In this document: positions 9,792 through 18,574 of the stretch, in pieces | Layout: each line of letters starts with the position of its first letter | Numbering within the stretch: the stretch's first letter is position 1 | Assembly: GCA_028284235.1 (NCBI GenBank) | Contig: JANQSC010000077.1 | Location: 1 to 64,000 of the forward strand | Length of the DNA stretch: 64,000 nt | Direction: 5' to 3' | Source of the DNA: Opitutaceae bacterium | Lineage (GTDB): Bacteria; Verrucomicrobiota; Verrucomicrobiia; Opitutales; Opitutaceae | Translations under genes and position numbers: made by a program | The notes under the pieces: generated by a model | What the model was told of the DNA's origin: nothing | The model's input: only the letters and a program-made list of their open reading frames with translations | The model's database searches: none

Positions 9792-12683
9792 CTAAAATGT
9801 GCCGCGGAGACCGATGAAGTACTGCCGGCCAGTTCCCGCGTAGCGCCGATTCCGCTCCGGCACGCCGAAGAATTCGAATTCCTTCACGTTGTTCAGGTTG
9901 ATCCCTTCCAACGTGAGCTGAAGGTCCTCGAATCCGGGAATCGGAATCTGAGCGCTCAAGTCGTACTGCCCCGCCGCGTCGCGCGTGCGCAAATCAGGCT
10001 GCGTACCGTTTAGACCGGTGCTGGTCGTGAACTGGTCGCGCCAGTTGTAGGAACCGCGGATGGAGAAACGGTCGCTCTCGTAGTAGAGAACCAGATTGAA
10101 CAGGTTAGGCGAAAGGCCTTGGATCGCGGTCACAACTTCGACCGCGCCTGAGCGGAGGATCACGTCCGAAGACTCGATCAGCGAGTAGTTCCCGTAGAAA
10201 CCAAGCCCCTCCACGATGAAGTCGAGCGGATGCTGGAGAACGAACTCAAGACCTTGGATTTCACGCAGCTCGTCCGAATTCACTGTAGTTGAGTTCGTGA
10301 TAAGCGTATCCGGAGTCAGGTCGATGAAGATGTTCGGGTCGAGATCGTTGATGTTGATTCCGGTCTGGCTGAACGGAACAGTCGTGGTCTGATTCTCGAG
10401 GAAGCCGGTCAATTGCTTTCTGAACAGATTGAGAGCCACCATCGAGTCTTCCTGGTAGTACCATTCCGCGGTGAGATCAATCTGGTCGGACAGGTAGGGG
10501 TTCAGAAGCGGGTTGCGACTGTTCGCCGTGAAATCCGAGCTGAAGCTGATGTCCGCTTGAAGCTGCCCAATGTCGGGACGCGTCAACGCCTGTCCGCCCG
10601 ACATGCGAATCACCCAGTCGTCGTGCGCATCGTAGGCGAGGTTGAAGGACGGAAGCACGTTGGTGTAGTTGCGCTTGACGAGAATGTCCGCGCCAGCGCG
10701 CGTTTTATTCTGCGACGTTTGACTCGTATTCACTACTCTGATACCTGCATTGGCTCGAAGCGGGCGTCCCGCGATTTCCGCAACGCCGTTCGCTTCGCCG
10801 TAGAAAGCGAGATTGGACTCTTCGACGCGCGGCGTGTCGTTGGGTCCGGCGACGGCCGACTCCAACACGGCTCGATTGCCGCCGGAGAAAAACGCGTCGT
10901 GCGCCGCGAAGTCGGCAATCATGTGATCGGTGACCGAGCCTTCCGGGGAACCAATGATGTTCCCGAAGTCGGGGGCGATGTCCGAAAGGCGTTTCAGCCC
11001 TTGCGTAGCCGTGATCACCCGACCGCCAGAGAAGATGTCCCAAAGCTCGGTGCTGCTGGCGGCGTTGTACGACCGGTCGCGGTCGAGCTCGTTGCGCTCG
11101 AACTCGTCGAGGGCCACGCCGAAGGTGAAGTTGTTGTCAACGTTACCCCAGACGGCATCCACGTGCACGCTGAAGTTTTCCTCTTCCTCGATGTCGATGG
11201 CGTTGCGAACCAAAGAGATTGTAGCGACATCCGTTCCGGAACCGTCCGTGGTGTAGTTGCCGTTGGAGTCGATGTTCACAATCGCGTTATTGTAGTTCGT
11301 CGGATCAAGAACATCCACACTGGATGTAATGGTCGGGATGATACCTTGACTGTAGTCGAAGGTCACCGTCGAGTCCTTGATTTCGTACAAATAGGTCTGC
11401 TGGTCGCGACGGAACTTGGAGTCGTTCATGGCGACGGCGGAATTGATCTTCAGGTAGTCGCTCGCCTGCCACTCGGAGCTGACGGAGTACTGCGTGAACT
11501 CGTCGTTGAACCCGATTTCGCGGCTTTCCGAACGACGGTCGGCGTTGCCGAGAGTACCGCGTATGAGCGTGTCGTTGGGCGAGACTTCCTCGAAGTTGAT
11601 CGGCACCAAGTCGGACTGGTTGCGCAACTCGACATCGAGCTCGTGGCGTTCCTGGAATTCATCGAGTTCCGTGGTGAAGAAATCGAAGTTGAAGAGAAGT
11701 TTGTCGTTGGGACGGTATTGGGAGGCAATCACGTAGCCCATGCGATCGCGATAGCCCGCTTGAATGTCGTTTCTCTGCAAACGCGGCAAGCGCACGCGCT
11801 CCAGCGAACCGGGAACTTCGAGATCAACGGTCGGATCCGCGCGGATCACGCCGATGGAGCGGCGTTCGCCTTGAGCAATCCAGTCGTCGAACAAAGCGCT
11901 GGGGAGTCCGGACTGATTGACAGGCGTTCCATCGCCGTCCGGGTCAAAATTGTATCCACGAATCACGCCGCCGAATCCGGCCGCCCCCCAGTCTAGCGTT
12001 TCCTGGGCGTCGACCCGCAGGGTCCGTTCGGAAAACGCCAAGCCGGCGAGTATGCCCCATTTGCCATTGTCATAGGTTTTGGACACGAGAAAGTGGCCGC
12101 GAGGATCCAGTTCCTGGGCCAGTGAATTGTAACCGAACTGAAAGGAGCTCGAAATCGTAGTGCGGTCGCTCGGGAAGTCGAACGGGCGGGCGTTGCGGAG
12201 ATTGATCGTACCGGAAATCCCGCCTTCCACGTGGGAAGCTCGAGCTGTCTTGTCCACAGTGATACGCGTAAAGAGCTCCGACGGAAAGATGTCGAAATCG
12301 ACTTCGCGCCCGGAGTCCGCCGTCGACAAGGGAACGCCGTTGAGCAGCACGCGGACGAAGTTCGAGCCGAGACCACGGAGCTGGATGCGATTGCCCTCCC
12401 CGTTGTCGCGCTGGATCGCGATGCCCGGCATGCGTTGAAGGGCTTCCGCCAGATTCAAGTCCGGAAATTTTCCCAGATCCTCCGCGAAGATCGTGTCTTG
12501 CAGGTTCGTGGCCTCGCGTCGCGTTTCCAAAGACGCAACCAAGGATTCGCCGAAACTGCCGGCGACTTCTAGTTTTTCGAGTTCGATCACCTCACCGGTT
12601 TGGGCCTGGACGAGCGCGCCGCCAGAACCGACTGCCATCGCAGCCAAGAGCGCAAGTAGCTTGCGTAGTTTCGTATTCTTCAT
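9792..12683 (-). CDS. TonB-dependent receptor without STN domain
   Basis: Outer-membrane beta-barrel transporter of 963 residues with a Sec signal at residues 1-28 (ends VQA). A plug domain follows: LQDTIFAEDLGKFPDLNLAE, then QRMPGIAIQRDNGEG, a typical plug signature. The 22-strand barrel ends in RRYAGTGRQYFIGLRGTF with C-terminal Phe, as in outer-membrane barrels. It is a tandem paralogue of the receptor at 13007-16267, with long stretches of close similarity in plug and early barrel (for example NADRRSESREIGF). Unlike that receptor it lacks the N-terminal STN signalling domain. The substrate is unknown; context suggests an oligosaccharide. A promoter-like motif lies about 60 nt upstream of the start, and an intrinsic terminator follows. 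Confidence 0.93.
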   Translation of the reverse strand: MKNTKLRKLLALLAAMAVGSGGALVQAQTGEVIELEKLEVAGSFGESLVASLETRREATNLQDTIFAEDLGKFPDLNLAEALQRMPGIAIQRDNGEGNRIQLRGLGSNFVRVLLNGVPLSTADSGREVDFDIFPSELFTRITVDKTARASHVEGGISGTINLRNARPFDFPSDRTTISSSFQFGYNSLAQELDPRGHFLVSKTYDNGKWGILAGLAFSERTLRVDAQETLDWGAAGFGGVIRGYNFDPDGDGTPVNQSGLPSALFDDWIAQGERRSIGVIRADPTVDLEVPGSLERVRLPRLQRNDIQAGYRDRMGYVIASQYRPNDKLLFNFDFFTTELDEFQERHELDVELRNQSDLVPINFEEVSPNDTLIRGTLGNADRRSESREIGFNDEFTQYSVSSEWQASDYLKINSAVAMNDSKFRRDQQTYLYEIKDSTVTFDYSQGIIPTITSSVDVLDPTNYNNAIVNIDSNGNYTTDGSGTDVATISLVRNAIDIEEEENFSVHVDAVWGNVDNNFTFGVALDEFERNELDRDRSYNAASSTELWDIFSGGRVITATQGLKRLSDIAPDFGNIIGSPEGSVTDHMIADFAAHDAFFSGGNRAVLESAVAGPNDTPRVEESNLAFYGEANGVAEIAGRPLRANAGIRVVNTSQTSQNKTRAGADILVKRNYTNVLPSFNLAYDAHDDWVIRMSGGQALTRPDIGQLQADISFSSDFTANSRNPLLNPYLSDQIDLTAEWYYQEDSMVALNLFRKQLTGFLENQTTTVPFSQTGININDLDPNIFIDLTPDTLITNSTTVNSDELREIQGLEFVLQHPLDFIVEGLGFYGNYSLIESSDVILRSGAVEVVTAIQGLSPNLFNLVLYYESDRFSIRGSYNWRDQFTTSTGLNGTQPDLRTRDAAGQYDLSAQIPIPGFEDLQLTLEGINLNNVKEFEFFGVPERNRRYAGTGRQYFIGLRGTF

Positions 12684-12742
12684 AGTAGACGTTGTTCGTT
12701 TAGCGAAGAGTATCGCTAGAGTTGTGACGGAGCGATCGACTC

Positions 12743-12776
12743 GAACTTACCAAAAGAAAATCGCGAAATTTCTAAG
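12743..12776 (-). promoter_or_regulatory. Candidate promoter motif shared with the free STN gene
   Basis: The minus-strand sequence AGAAATTTCGCGATTTTC followed by TTTTGGTAAGTTC lies about 60 nt upstream of the receptor start. A close match (GGAATTTCTCGAAATTTC, then TTTGGTAAGTTC) lies about 51 nt upstream of the free STN gene at 18056-18478. The shared position and sequence suggest a common sigma factor or operator; which one is unknown. Confidence 0.35.
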
Positions 12777-12838
12777 ACTGCCTAATATATCGGAATATGT
12801 GTCGATCGCGTCCCGCCCGTCCAATTGTTGTTGCTTCT

Positions 12839-12916
12839 TGTAGGGGCGTTGCTTGCGACGCCCGTATCGGTTGATCTCTTGCTGCAAACGCGGGCGTCGC
12901 AAGCAACGCCCCTACA
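12839..12916. repeat. REP doublet (REPIN-like), type C/C'
   Basis: Inverted halves of the form TGTAGGGGCGTTGCTTGCGA followed by CGCCC, separated by about 28 nt. The GTAG head is shared with the A and B elements, but the stem is different. The left flank (TCGATCGCGTCC then GTCCAATTGTTGTTG) also occurs beside the degenerate C-type element at 52705-52853, which likewise lies upstream of a TonB receptor gene. The rest of the 323-bp gap holds the motif at 12743-12776 and otherwise nothing I can identify. Confidence 0.8.
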
Positions 12917-13006
12917 TTGAGAATTCGGGTTTATCAGACAGCATCAAAAAAACGCGATCGGTCAAAAGCTGCCGAGTTGGCCACGCCTAAAATTGTGGAT
13001 ACGGCT

Positions 13007-16000
13007 CTAAAAAGTCCCGCGCACGCCCACAAACAGCTGCCGTCCCGTGCCCGCAAAGCGACGATTGCGTTCGGGAACCCCGAAATACTCGTACTCGCTC
13101 GCGTCGTTGAGATTGACTCCTTCAATTGTAATTTGAAGATCGTCGTATCCAGGAACCGGTATCGCCGCGCTCAAGTCGAACTGGCCGGCCGCTTCGCGCG
13201 AGATCAGGTCGGTCTGGGTTCCTCGCAAGCCTGTGCTGATGGCGAAATCGTCCCGCCAATTGTAGGAGCCGCGGATAGAGAACAAGTCGCTCTCGTAGAA
13301 GAGTACCAAGTTCATGAGGTTCTCTGAAAGGCCCTGAATGGCGGAAGTCACAATAGTGCCGCCTGAAGAGAGTGTGATTTCCGACGAGTTGACGAGAGAG
13401 TAGTTCCCGTAGAAGCCGAGACCGTCGACGATAAAGTCGAGCGGCGTTTGCCAGACGATTTCCGCGCCGCGAAAGGTGCGCACTTCATCCGAGTTCACGG
13501 TCAGCTTTCTCGTAATGAGCGTATCCGGCCGCAAGTCGGAGTAGATGTTCGGGTCGAGCTCTCGGATATCCAGGCCCGTTTCGCTGAAACGGGTCGTCGT
13601 CGTTCTCGTTTCCAGAAAACCGGTCACTTCTTTGTAGAAGACGTTTACGGCGAACAAGGAGCGCGGCGCGTAGTACCATTCGGCCGCCAGATCCAGCTGG
13701 TCGGAGAGGAATGGGTTCAAATAAGGGTTGCGGCTTTTGACGGAAAACTCGTTGCCGATCGATGTGTTCGCTTGTAGCTCGGAAATACTCGGACGCGTGA
13801 GCGTCTGGCTTCCTGAAAGTCGTAGCACCACGTCTTTGTTAGCATCGTACGCAAGGTTGAACGACGGAAGCGTATTCCAGTAGTCTCGATCGGCGTCGAG
13901 GCTTGATCCGTCGGGATTCGTGTTCCGCGAAACCTGGTGCGTATTCACGGTACGGATGCCTGCATTGTACCTGAATTGCCGACCGAAAAACTCGGAGATT
14001 CCATTGGCTTCGACATACAGCCCCAAATTGGACTCCTCGACCAAGGGAGTGTCCCCGAAACCCGATATCGAAGACTCGAGCACCTGTCGGTTGCCGCCTG
14101 TGAAGAACGCGTCGAGAGCGTCGAAATCAGCGACCACGTGATCGGTGACCGAGTTTTCGGGCGTATCCAAAATCTGCCCGAATGCCGGAACGACGTCCGA
14201 CAGCAGTCGTGTCCCCTGTTCGCTCGAAACGACGCGTCCCTCCGAGAATTCCGTAAACAACTCAACCGCTTGCATGTTGCGGTCGCGCTCGATCTCGGTT
14301 CGCTCGAACTGGTCGAGAGCGAGTCCGACGCGGACGTTGCGAACGATGGTTCCAAACGTGGCATCCAAGTGGGCGCTCAGGTTTTTCTCCTCCGCGACGT
14401 CGATCGAGTTTCTAACGAGCGAGATTGTCGGTGTCAGGACGCCCGAGGGATCGTCCGTCAATCGCCCTTCACTATCCACTCGCAGTGTAGTTGCCGAAAA
14501 ACTACGAGGATCGGTTAGCGATACATTGGATTCGATAGCGGGAATCACCCCTACGGAATAGTCGAAGGTTACGATCGAATCCGGGATCTCAAAAAGATAA
14601 GTCTGCATATCGCGGCCGTACTGGGACCGGTTCAAGGCAAAGGAGCCGTCTAACACGAGGAAGTCCCCCGCCCTCCACTGGAAGCTGGAAGAGAGTTGCT
14701 CGAAACGGTCTTTGAACCCGATTTCCCGGCTTTCGGAACGCCGGTCCGCGTTGCCGATGGTTCCCCGGATGAGCGTTTCGTTTTCTGATACTTCCTCAAA
14801 ATTTATCGGCACGAGATCCGTCTGGTTTCTCAATTCCACATCCAGATTGTAGCGCTCCTGGGTTTCATCGAGATCGGACGAAAAGTACTCGAGATTGAAA
14901 AGGGCGTTGTCACTGTCCGGCCGGAATTGCGTCGCGAGGACGATCCCCTTCCGATTGCGCGTTCCAATTTGCAGATCCGTCCGTTGCAGTCGGGGCAGTC
15001 GAACGCGTTCCAAAGGCCCGGAGTCCAGGTCGACGCTCGGGTCGTTGGCCACCACTTCGATCGGTCGTCGCTCGCCGAAACGCAACCAGTCGTCGAACAA
15101 GGCGCTTTCCAGTCCGGATTGATTGACCGGAACGCCGTCGCCATCGGGGTCGAACTCGTAGCCGCGAATCACGCCACCCAGTCCGGCCCCACCCCATTCG
15201 AGCGTCTCGCTCGCGTCGACCCGCAGCGACCGTCGCGACCAGGCGATTCCGGCAAGCAGACCGAATTTGCCTTCCGAGAAGGTCTGAGTGGCCAGTACAT
15301 GACCGCGCGGATCCCAGCTTTCGGAGAGCGAATTGTGTCCGAGTTGGAATGAGCTGGATACGGTCAACCCCTCGCCCGCGAAATCGAACGGACGGGCGTT
15401 CCTCAAGTTGATCGAGCCCGAGACGCCACCCTCGATCTGCGAGGCGCTCGCGGTCTTGTCTACCGTGACTCGGGTAAACAACTCCGACGGGAACACGTCG
15501 AAATCGACCGCTCTACCAGACTGGGCGGTCGACAGCGGCACGCCGTTGAGGAGCACGCGCATGAACTCCGTGCTCAAGCCTCTCAACTGGATGCGGCGGC
15601 CCTCGCCGTTCTCCCGCTGGATCGCGACTCCCGGCATGCGCTGGAGAGCCTCCGCCAAGTTCAATTCGGGGAACTTCCCAATGTCCTCCGCGAAGACCGT
15701 GTCTTGCAGTTGTGTGGCTCGGCGGCGGGATCCCAGAGAGGCGACCAGCGACTCCCCGAAGTTCCCCGCCACCTCGATCGCTTCGAGCTCGTAGAAGTTT
15801 CCAAACCGAGGGCGAGCGGAACGCTGCCCTATGGATCCAAACGGCATGAGACCATCCAACACGGACGCCAGCTCTTTGCCTCGAACTCCGCGATCCTGGC
15901 CCCCTCCCACCGGAACGGGCAGCTCCATCCGGTCGATCCGCTTGATCGCGAAAATCCCCGAATCTCCATGCTGCGACGCGACCAGCGGCGTGCCATCGAG

Positions 16001-16267
16001 CATCCGTTCAAACGCGTCCGCCGGGATGTACTCGCCTTGTATTGAATTCGTTCTTACGCCTCGCACCACTTGGGCGGAGAATATAAACTCCACTCCGGCT
16101 TGCGACGCGGCTTGCTTCAAAGTCTTGCTCGCCTTGCCAGACGGCACGTTGAAGGTTCGCAACTCACTGTCCGTTGTTACCAAATCGGATGGCGCGCTCT
16201 GCGCAAACGTCGATACAATCAGACACACCCCTCCTATTGCGCTTCGAAAATGAGTCACAATAGACAT
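13007..16267 (-). CDS. TonB-dependent receptor with N-terminal STN signalling domain
   Basis: 1086 residues. After a Sec signal (to about residue 25, QSA) comes an STN domain at about 36-110 (FNVPSGKASKTLKQAASQAG ... GVRTNSIQGEYIPADAFERM). A linker of about 55 residues follows, then plug (LQDTVFAEDIGKFPELNLAE) and barrel ending VGVRGTF. STN domains of FecA/FpvA-type receptors contact the FecR-like anti-sigma regulator in the periplasm. Here FecR and the ECF sigma factor are encoded just upstream on the same strand, so this receptor should both import a ligand and report its presence. It is a paralogue of the adjacent receptor at 9792-12683, which lacks STN. The linker shows no second signal peptide, in contrast to the other two STN receptors in the window. 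Confidence 0.94.
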   Translation of the reverse strand: MSIVTHFRSAIGGVCLIVSTFAQSAPSDLVTTDSELRTFNVPSGKASKTLKQAASQAGVEFIFSAQVVRGVRTNSIQGEYIPADAFERMLDGTPLVASQHGDSGIFAIKRIDRMELPVPVGGGQDRGVRGKELASVLDGLMPFGSIGQRSARPRFGNFYELEAIEVAGNFGESLVASLGSRRRATQLQDTVFAEDIGKFPELNLAEALQRMPGVAIQRENGEGRRIQLRGLSTEFMRVLLNGVPLSTAQSGRAVDFDVFPSELFTRVTVDKTASASQIEGGVSGSINLRNARPFDFAGEGLTVSSSFQLGHNSLSESWDPRGHVLATQTFSEGKFGLLAGIAWSRRSLRVDASETLEWGGAGLGGVIRGYEFDPDGDGVPVNQSGLESALFDDWLRFGERRPIEVVANDPSVDLDSGPLERVRLPRLQRTDLQIGTRNRKGIVLATQFRPDSDNALFNLEYFSSDLDETQERYNLDVELRNQTDLVPINFEEVSENETLIRGTIGNADRRSESREIGFKDRFEQLSSSFQWRAGDFLVLDGSFALNRSQYGRDMQTYLFEIPDSIVTFDYSVGVIPAIESNVSLTDPRSFSATTLRVDSEGRLTDDPSGVLTPTISLVRNSIDVAEEKNLSAHLDATFGTIVRNVRVGLALDQFERTEIERDRNMQAVELFTEFSEGRVVSSEQGTRLLSDVVPAFGQILDTPENSVTDHVVADFDALDAFFTGGNRQVLESSISGFGDTPLVEESNLGLYVEANGISEFFGRQFRYNAGIRTVNTHQVSRNTNPDGSSLDADRDYWNTLPSFNLAYDANKDVVLRLSGSQTLTRPSISELQANTSIGNEFSVKSRNPYLNPFLSDQLDLAAEWYYAPRSLFAVNVFYKEVTGFLETRTTTTRFSETGLDIRELDPNIYSDLRPDTLITRKLTVNSDEVRTFRGAEIVWQTPLDFIVDGLGFYGNYSLVNSSEITLSSGGTIVTSAIQGLSENLMNLVLFYESDLFSIRGSYNWRDDFAISTGLRGTQTDLISREAAGQFDLSAAIPVPGYDDLQITIEGVNLNDASEYEYFGVPERNRRFAGTGRQLFVGVRGTF

Positions 16268-16286
16268 GGCTAGTTGTTTGTATTGC

Positions 16287-16307
16287 CTCGGAGCGATTCG
16301 CCCCGAG
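16287..16307 (-). promoter_or_regulatory. Stem-loop in the leader of the STN receptor gene
   Basis: CTCGG...CCGAG arms enclose an inner GCG/CGC pairing, 20-40 nt ahead of the receptor ATG and overlapping the region where a ribosome site would be. It could affect translation, but there is no direct evidence. The 168-bp gap between fecR and the receptor gene otherwise shows no recognisable feature. Confidence 0.25.
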
Positions 16308-16435
16308 TCGTCTGATAGATTAGAGGTAGTGAGAAAAGCGAAAGACCGATAGCTAAACCGGGGTTTCGCGCGCGTAGTCGGTATTCAAATAGTAAAGTCG
16401 TATTTCAAGTCAGGGGTAGATGGCAGGTGGCCTCG

Positions 16436-17473
16436 TCAGGGTTTGTAAAGCGTGATGCAGCACTCCTCGATTCGCTTCGACTTGATGTCGAAGGTCCAGT
16501 CAAGCAACTCGACCAAGTACTCGACGTTCGCGGAATGAAACTGCGCGACAATCGGTTCGTTTCTCAGTTCCGGGTCGAGAATTTGCAGCTTTACTTCGTT
16601 GCGGCGGTTGAACTCTTCGATCACTTCCGAAAGCGGCGCCTCGTCGAATTCCAATAGCAATGGCTTCCAAGCGAGCCGGTCTTCGAATTCGGTCGCCGAT
16701 ACATCTTGAACTTCCGACGGGAGGGCCGCGTCCTCGAGATAGGAAACCGCCAACTGGCCCGCTACGACTTCGCGAGCGGCAACATCGGTTCCGGCGGCGC
16801 TTCCGGACGCCTCCTTCGATTCGTTTGCGGAGACTCGCACGCGTCCTTCCGTCACAAGCAATTCAACCGAATCGCTCGTCAATTTTACATTGAACGCCGT
16901 TCCTATTGCCCGGTACTCCACTCCCATCACGGAAACAATAAAGGGGCGTTCCGGGTCTTTGGCGACGTCGAAATGCGCTTCGCTGGAAACCAGTTCAATA
17001 CGACGCTCTTCCGGCGAGTAGTCGACCATCAGCGCCGCCCCGCGATTCATCTCGATAATCGAACCATCGGGGAACACGTGCCGCTCGTACCCGTTGGCAA
17101 CGAAGTTGCGCGGCGTCTCGTCTGGATTTTCGGATACATAGCGTTCGCCGGCGAACCAAAGGACTCCGAGTAGAGCCATCGCTGCGGCAATTCCACCGAA
17201 CCACGCCCAAGAGAATCTCGAACGCGCGTATTTGAGCAAGTCCTGGTTGGGCCGATCGCTGTGCTCGGGCTTCCATTGGGCGAGCTGGTCGAGCTGCTTC
17301 CACATTTTCAAATGGCGCGCGTACCAATTGCTGTGTCGCGGGTTCGCGGCCAGCCAATCGAAAAAGGCGTCCTGTTCCTTTGCGGACAAGCCCTTCGCCC
17401 GCTTGGCCACCCACTCGGCGGCCTCGCGATCGATGCGGCTTTCTTCCGGAAATTCTGTTTCGTTGTCGTTCAT
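16436..17473 (-). CDS. FecR-family anti-sigma regulator
   Basis: 345 residues. The N-terminal cytoplasmic DUF4880-type segment (REAAEWVAKRAKGLSAKEQD ... FFDWLAANPRHSNWYARHL) is expected to bind the sigma factor. One transmembrane helix lies near residues 88-105 (AWFGGIAAAMALLGVLWFAG). The periplasmic FecR domain contains YERHVFPDGSIIEMNRGAAL and FIVSVMGVEYRAIGTAFNV. The C-terminal STN-like/DUF4974 segment (PLSEVIEEFNRRNEVKLQIL) is the part known to meet the receptor's STN domain. It starts 20 nt after the sigma gene and is followed by the STN receptor. This arrangement matches cell-surface signalling, in which ligand binding at the outer membrane frees the ECF sigma factor. Confidence 0.93.
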   Translation of the reverse strand: MNDNETEFPEESRIDREAAEWVAKRAKGLSAKEQDAFFDWLAANPRHSNWYARHLKMWKQLDQLAQWKPEHSDRPNQDLLKYARSRFSWAWFGGIAAAMALLGVLWFAGERYVSENPDETPRNFVANGYERHVFPDGSIIEMNRGAALMVDYSPEERRIELVSSEAHFDVAKDPERPFIVSVMGVEYRAIGTAFNVKLTSDSVELLVTEGRVRVSANESKEASGSAAGTDVAAREVVAGQLAVSYLEDAALPSEVQDVSATEFEDRLAWKPLLLEFDEAPLSEVIEEFNRRNEVKLQILDPELRNEPIVAQFHSANVEYLVELLDWTFDIKSKRIEECCITLYKP

Positions 17474-17493
17474 TGCAAAAAATTCAAATCAGT

Positions 17494-18021
17494 CTAGTCG
17501 CGGCCGTGGCGACGCATGTAGGCGGTGCATTTGGAAAGCCCGATGGCTATCTGCGACGAGACCGTGTTAAACGAGATGCCCATATCGCGGGCGATGTCGT
17601 CGTAGCTCATCCCGTAGACCTTGCTGAGCGTGAAGACGCGCCGACAGCGTTCGGGTAGGGACTGGATCGCCTGGGTCAGTATCTCGAGTTCGTGATTGCG
17701 GGCGACTACCTCGTCAATGGCTTCCTCGTCGTCCACGATCTCCAGAGCTTCTTCGTCTACCAGGGACTCCGTGACCGCGACTTTCGCCTTGCGCAGGCTG
17801 TCGACCGCGGCGTTTCGAGCGACCGCGAAAAAGTAGGCTTTAGGCGAACGCAGTTCCGCTCGCTCCCGGGCTTTCAGAACCTTGAGCAGCGCCTCTTGCA
17901 CGACGTCGTCCACGTCGCATTGGCTGCCGTAGCGGCTTTTCAGCCAATGTCGGATCTGCGGCTCGAGGGGTTCGATATGTTCCGCATACCATCGGGATTG
18001 CTCGGAGTATTCGGGGGGCAT
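17494..18021 (-). CDS. ECF RNA polymerase sigma factor (FecI-like)
   Basis: 175 residues with only sigma regions 2 and 4, as in ECF factors. Region 2 is DVDDVVQEALLKVLKARERA through PKAYFFAVARNAAVDSLR. Region 4 is AIQSLPERCRRVFTLSKVYG then YDDIARDMGISFNTVSSQIA, a helix-turn-helix. It is encoded between a free STN gene (34 nt upstream) and fecR (20 nt downstream) on the same strand. By analogy with FecI it should direct transcription of the neighbouring receptor genes and perhaps of the PSD1/DUF1501 pairs downstream. That last point is inference. Confidence 0.94.
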   Translation of the reverse strand: MPPEYSEQSRWYAEHIEPLEPQIRHWLKSRYGSQCDVDDVVQEALLKVLKARERAELRSPKAYFFAVARNAAVDSLRKAKVAVTESLVDEEALEIVDDEEAIDEVVARNHELEILTQAIQSLPERCRRVFTLSKVYGMSYDDIARDMGISFNTVSSQIAIGLSKCTAYMRRHGRD

Positions 18022-18055
18022 GTTTCGTAGAGGTTGTAGTAGTCGGGGGCTTTAA

Positions 18056-18478
18056 TCAAATTTTAAACTCAGACGGGGTTCTCGCGATCGCGTCGCGGCC
18101 ATCGAAGGTCTCAGACAGCGATTTCGATTCACCAAGGCGGCGCACCGTGTAGATGCCCGAGTCGAGGTGGCGGATGATCTCGAGCTGCGAGCCGGAGAGC
18201 ATCCGGCGAAACGCCTCCATGGGAGTGAATCGCCCACGCACTTTACGCGTGCGCACGCCTTTCACCAAGTCAGCGGAGAGGATAATTTCCACTTTCGCCT
18301 GGCGCACGGCTACGGCCAGCGTTTTCGCGGCTTTCCCCGCGGGCACGTTGAAATAGCAGCGTTCCTCGGCGGTTTCCGAAGCGCCCGCTCCACTCGCCAC
18401 GAATGGGACGACCGAAGCAAAGATCCCCAGCCGCAAAAAACGGCGGCGACCTATGTTCACGTTCGAATTGTCCTTCAT
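18056..18478 (-). CDS. Free-standing STN-domain exported protein
   Basis: About 140 residues from the ATG at 18478; an upstream in-frame start at 18508 would spoil the signal. A Tat-like motif GRRRFLRLG is followed by a hydrophobic stretch ending GAGASE. A single STN domain then fills the rest: FNVPAGKAAKTLAVAVRQAK, then VEIILSADLVKGVRTRKVRG and FTPMEAFRRMLSGSQLEII. No barrel or plug follows. STN normally occurs fused to TonB receptors or secretins; here it stands alone as first gene of the sigma/fecR/receptor group. The receptor at 9792-12683 lacks its own STN, so this protein might serve it in trans; that is a guess. Confidence 0.85.
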   Translation of the reverse strand: MKDNSNVNIGRRRFLRLGIFASVVPFVASGAGASETAEERCYFNVPAGKAAKTLAVAVRQAKVEIILSADLVKGVRTRKVRGRFTPMEAFRRMLSGSQLEIIRHLDSGIYTVRRLGESKSLSETFDGRDAIARTPSEFKI

Positions 18479-18528
18479 AGCGCTGCGGAGGCGAATCGCC
18501 TCAATCACTGGGACGCGTTTTCGATGGA

Positions 18529-18562
18529 GAACTTACCAAAGAAATTTCGAGAAATTCCCTAT
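18529..18562 (-). promoter_or_regulatory. Candidate promoter motif upstream of the free STN gene
   Basis: The minus-strand GGAATTTCTCGAAATTTC contains an AATTTC/GAAATT dyad and is followed by TTTGGTAAGTTC. It lies about 51 nt upstream of the STN start and closely matches the motif at 12743-12776. A weaker partial match (AGAAATTCCGAGA) lies about 40-60 nt upstream of the other free STN gene, at roughly 39092-39105. Confidence 0.35.
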
Positions 18563-18574
18563 GGGTACGCGTGT

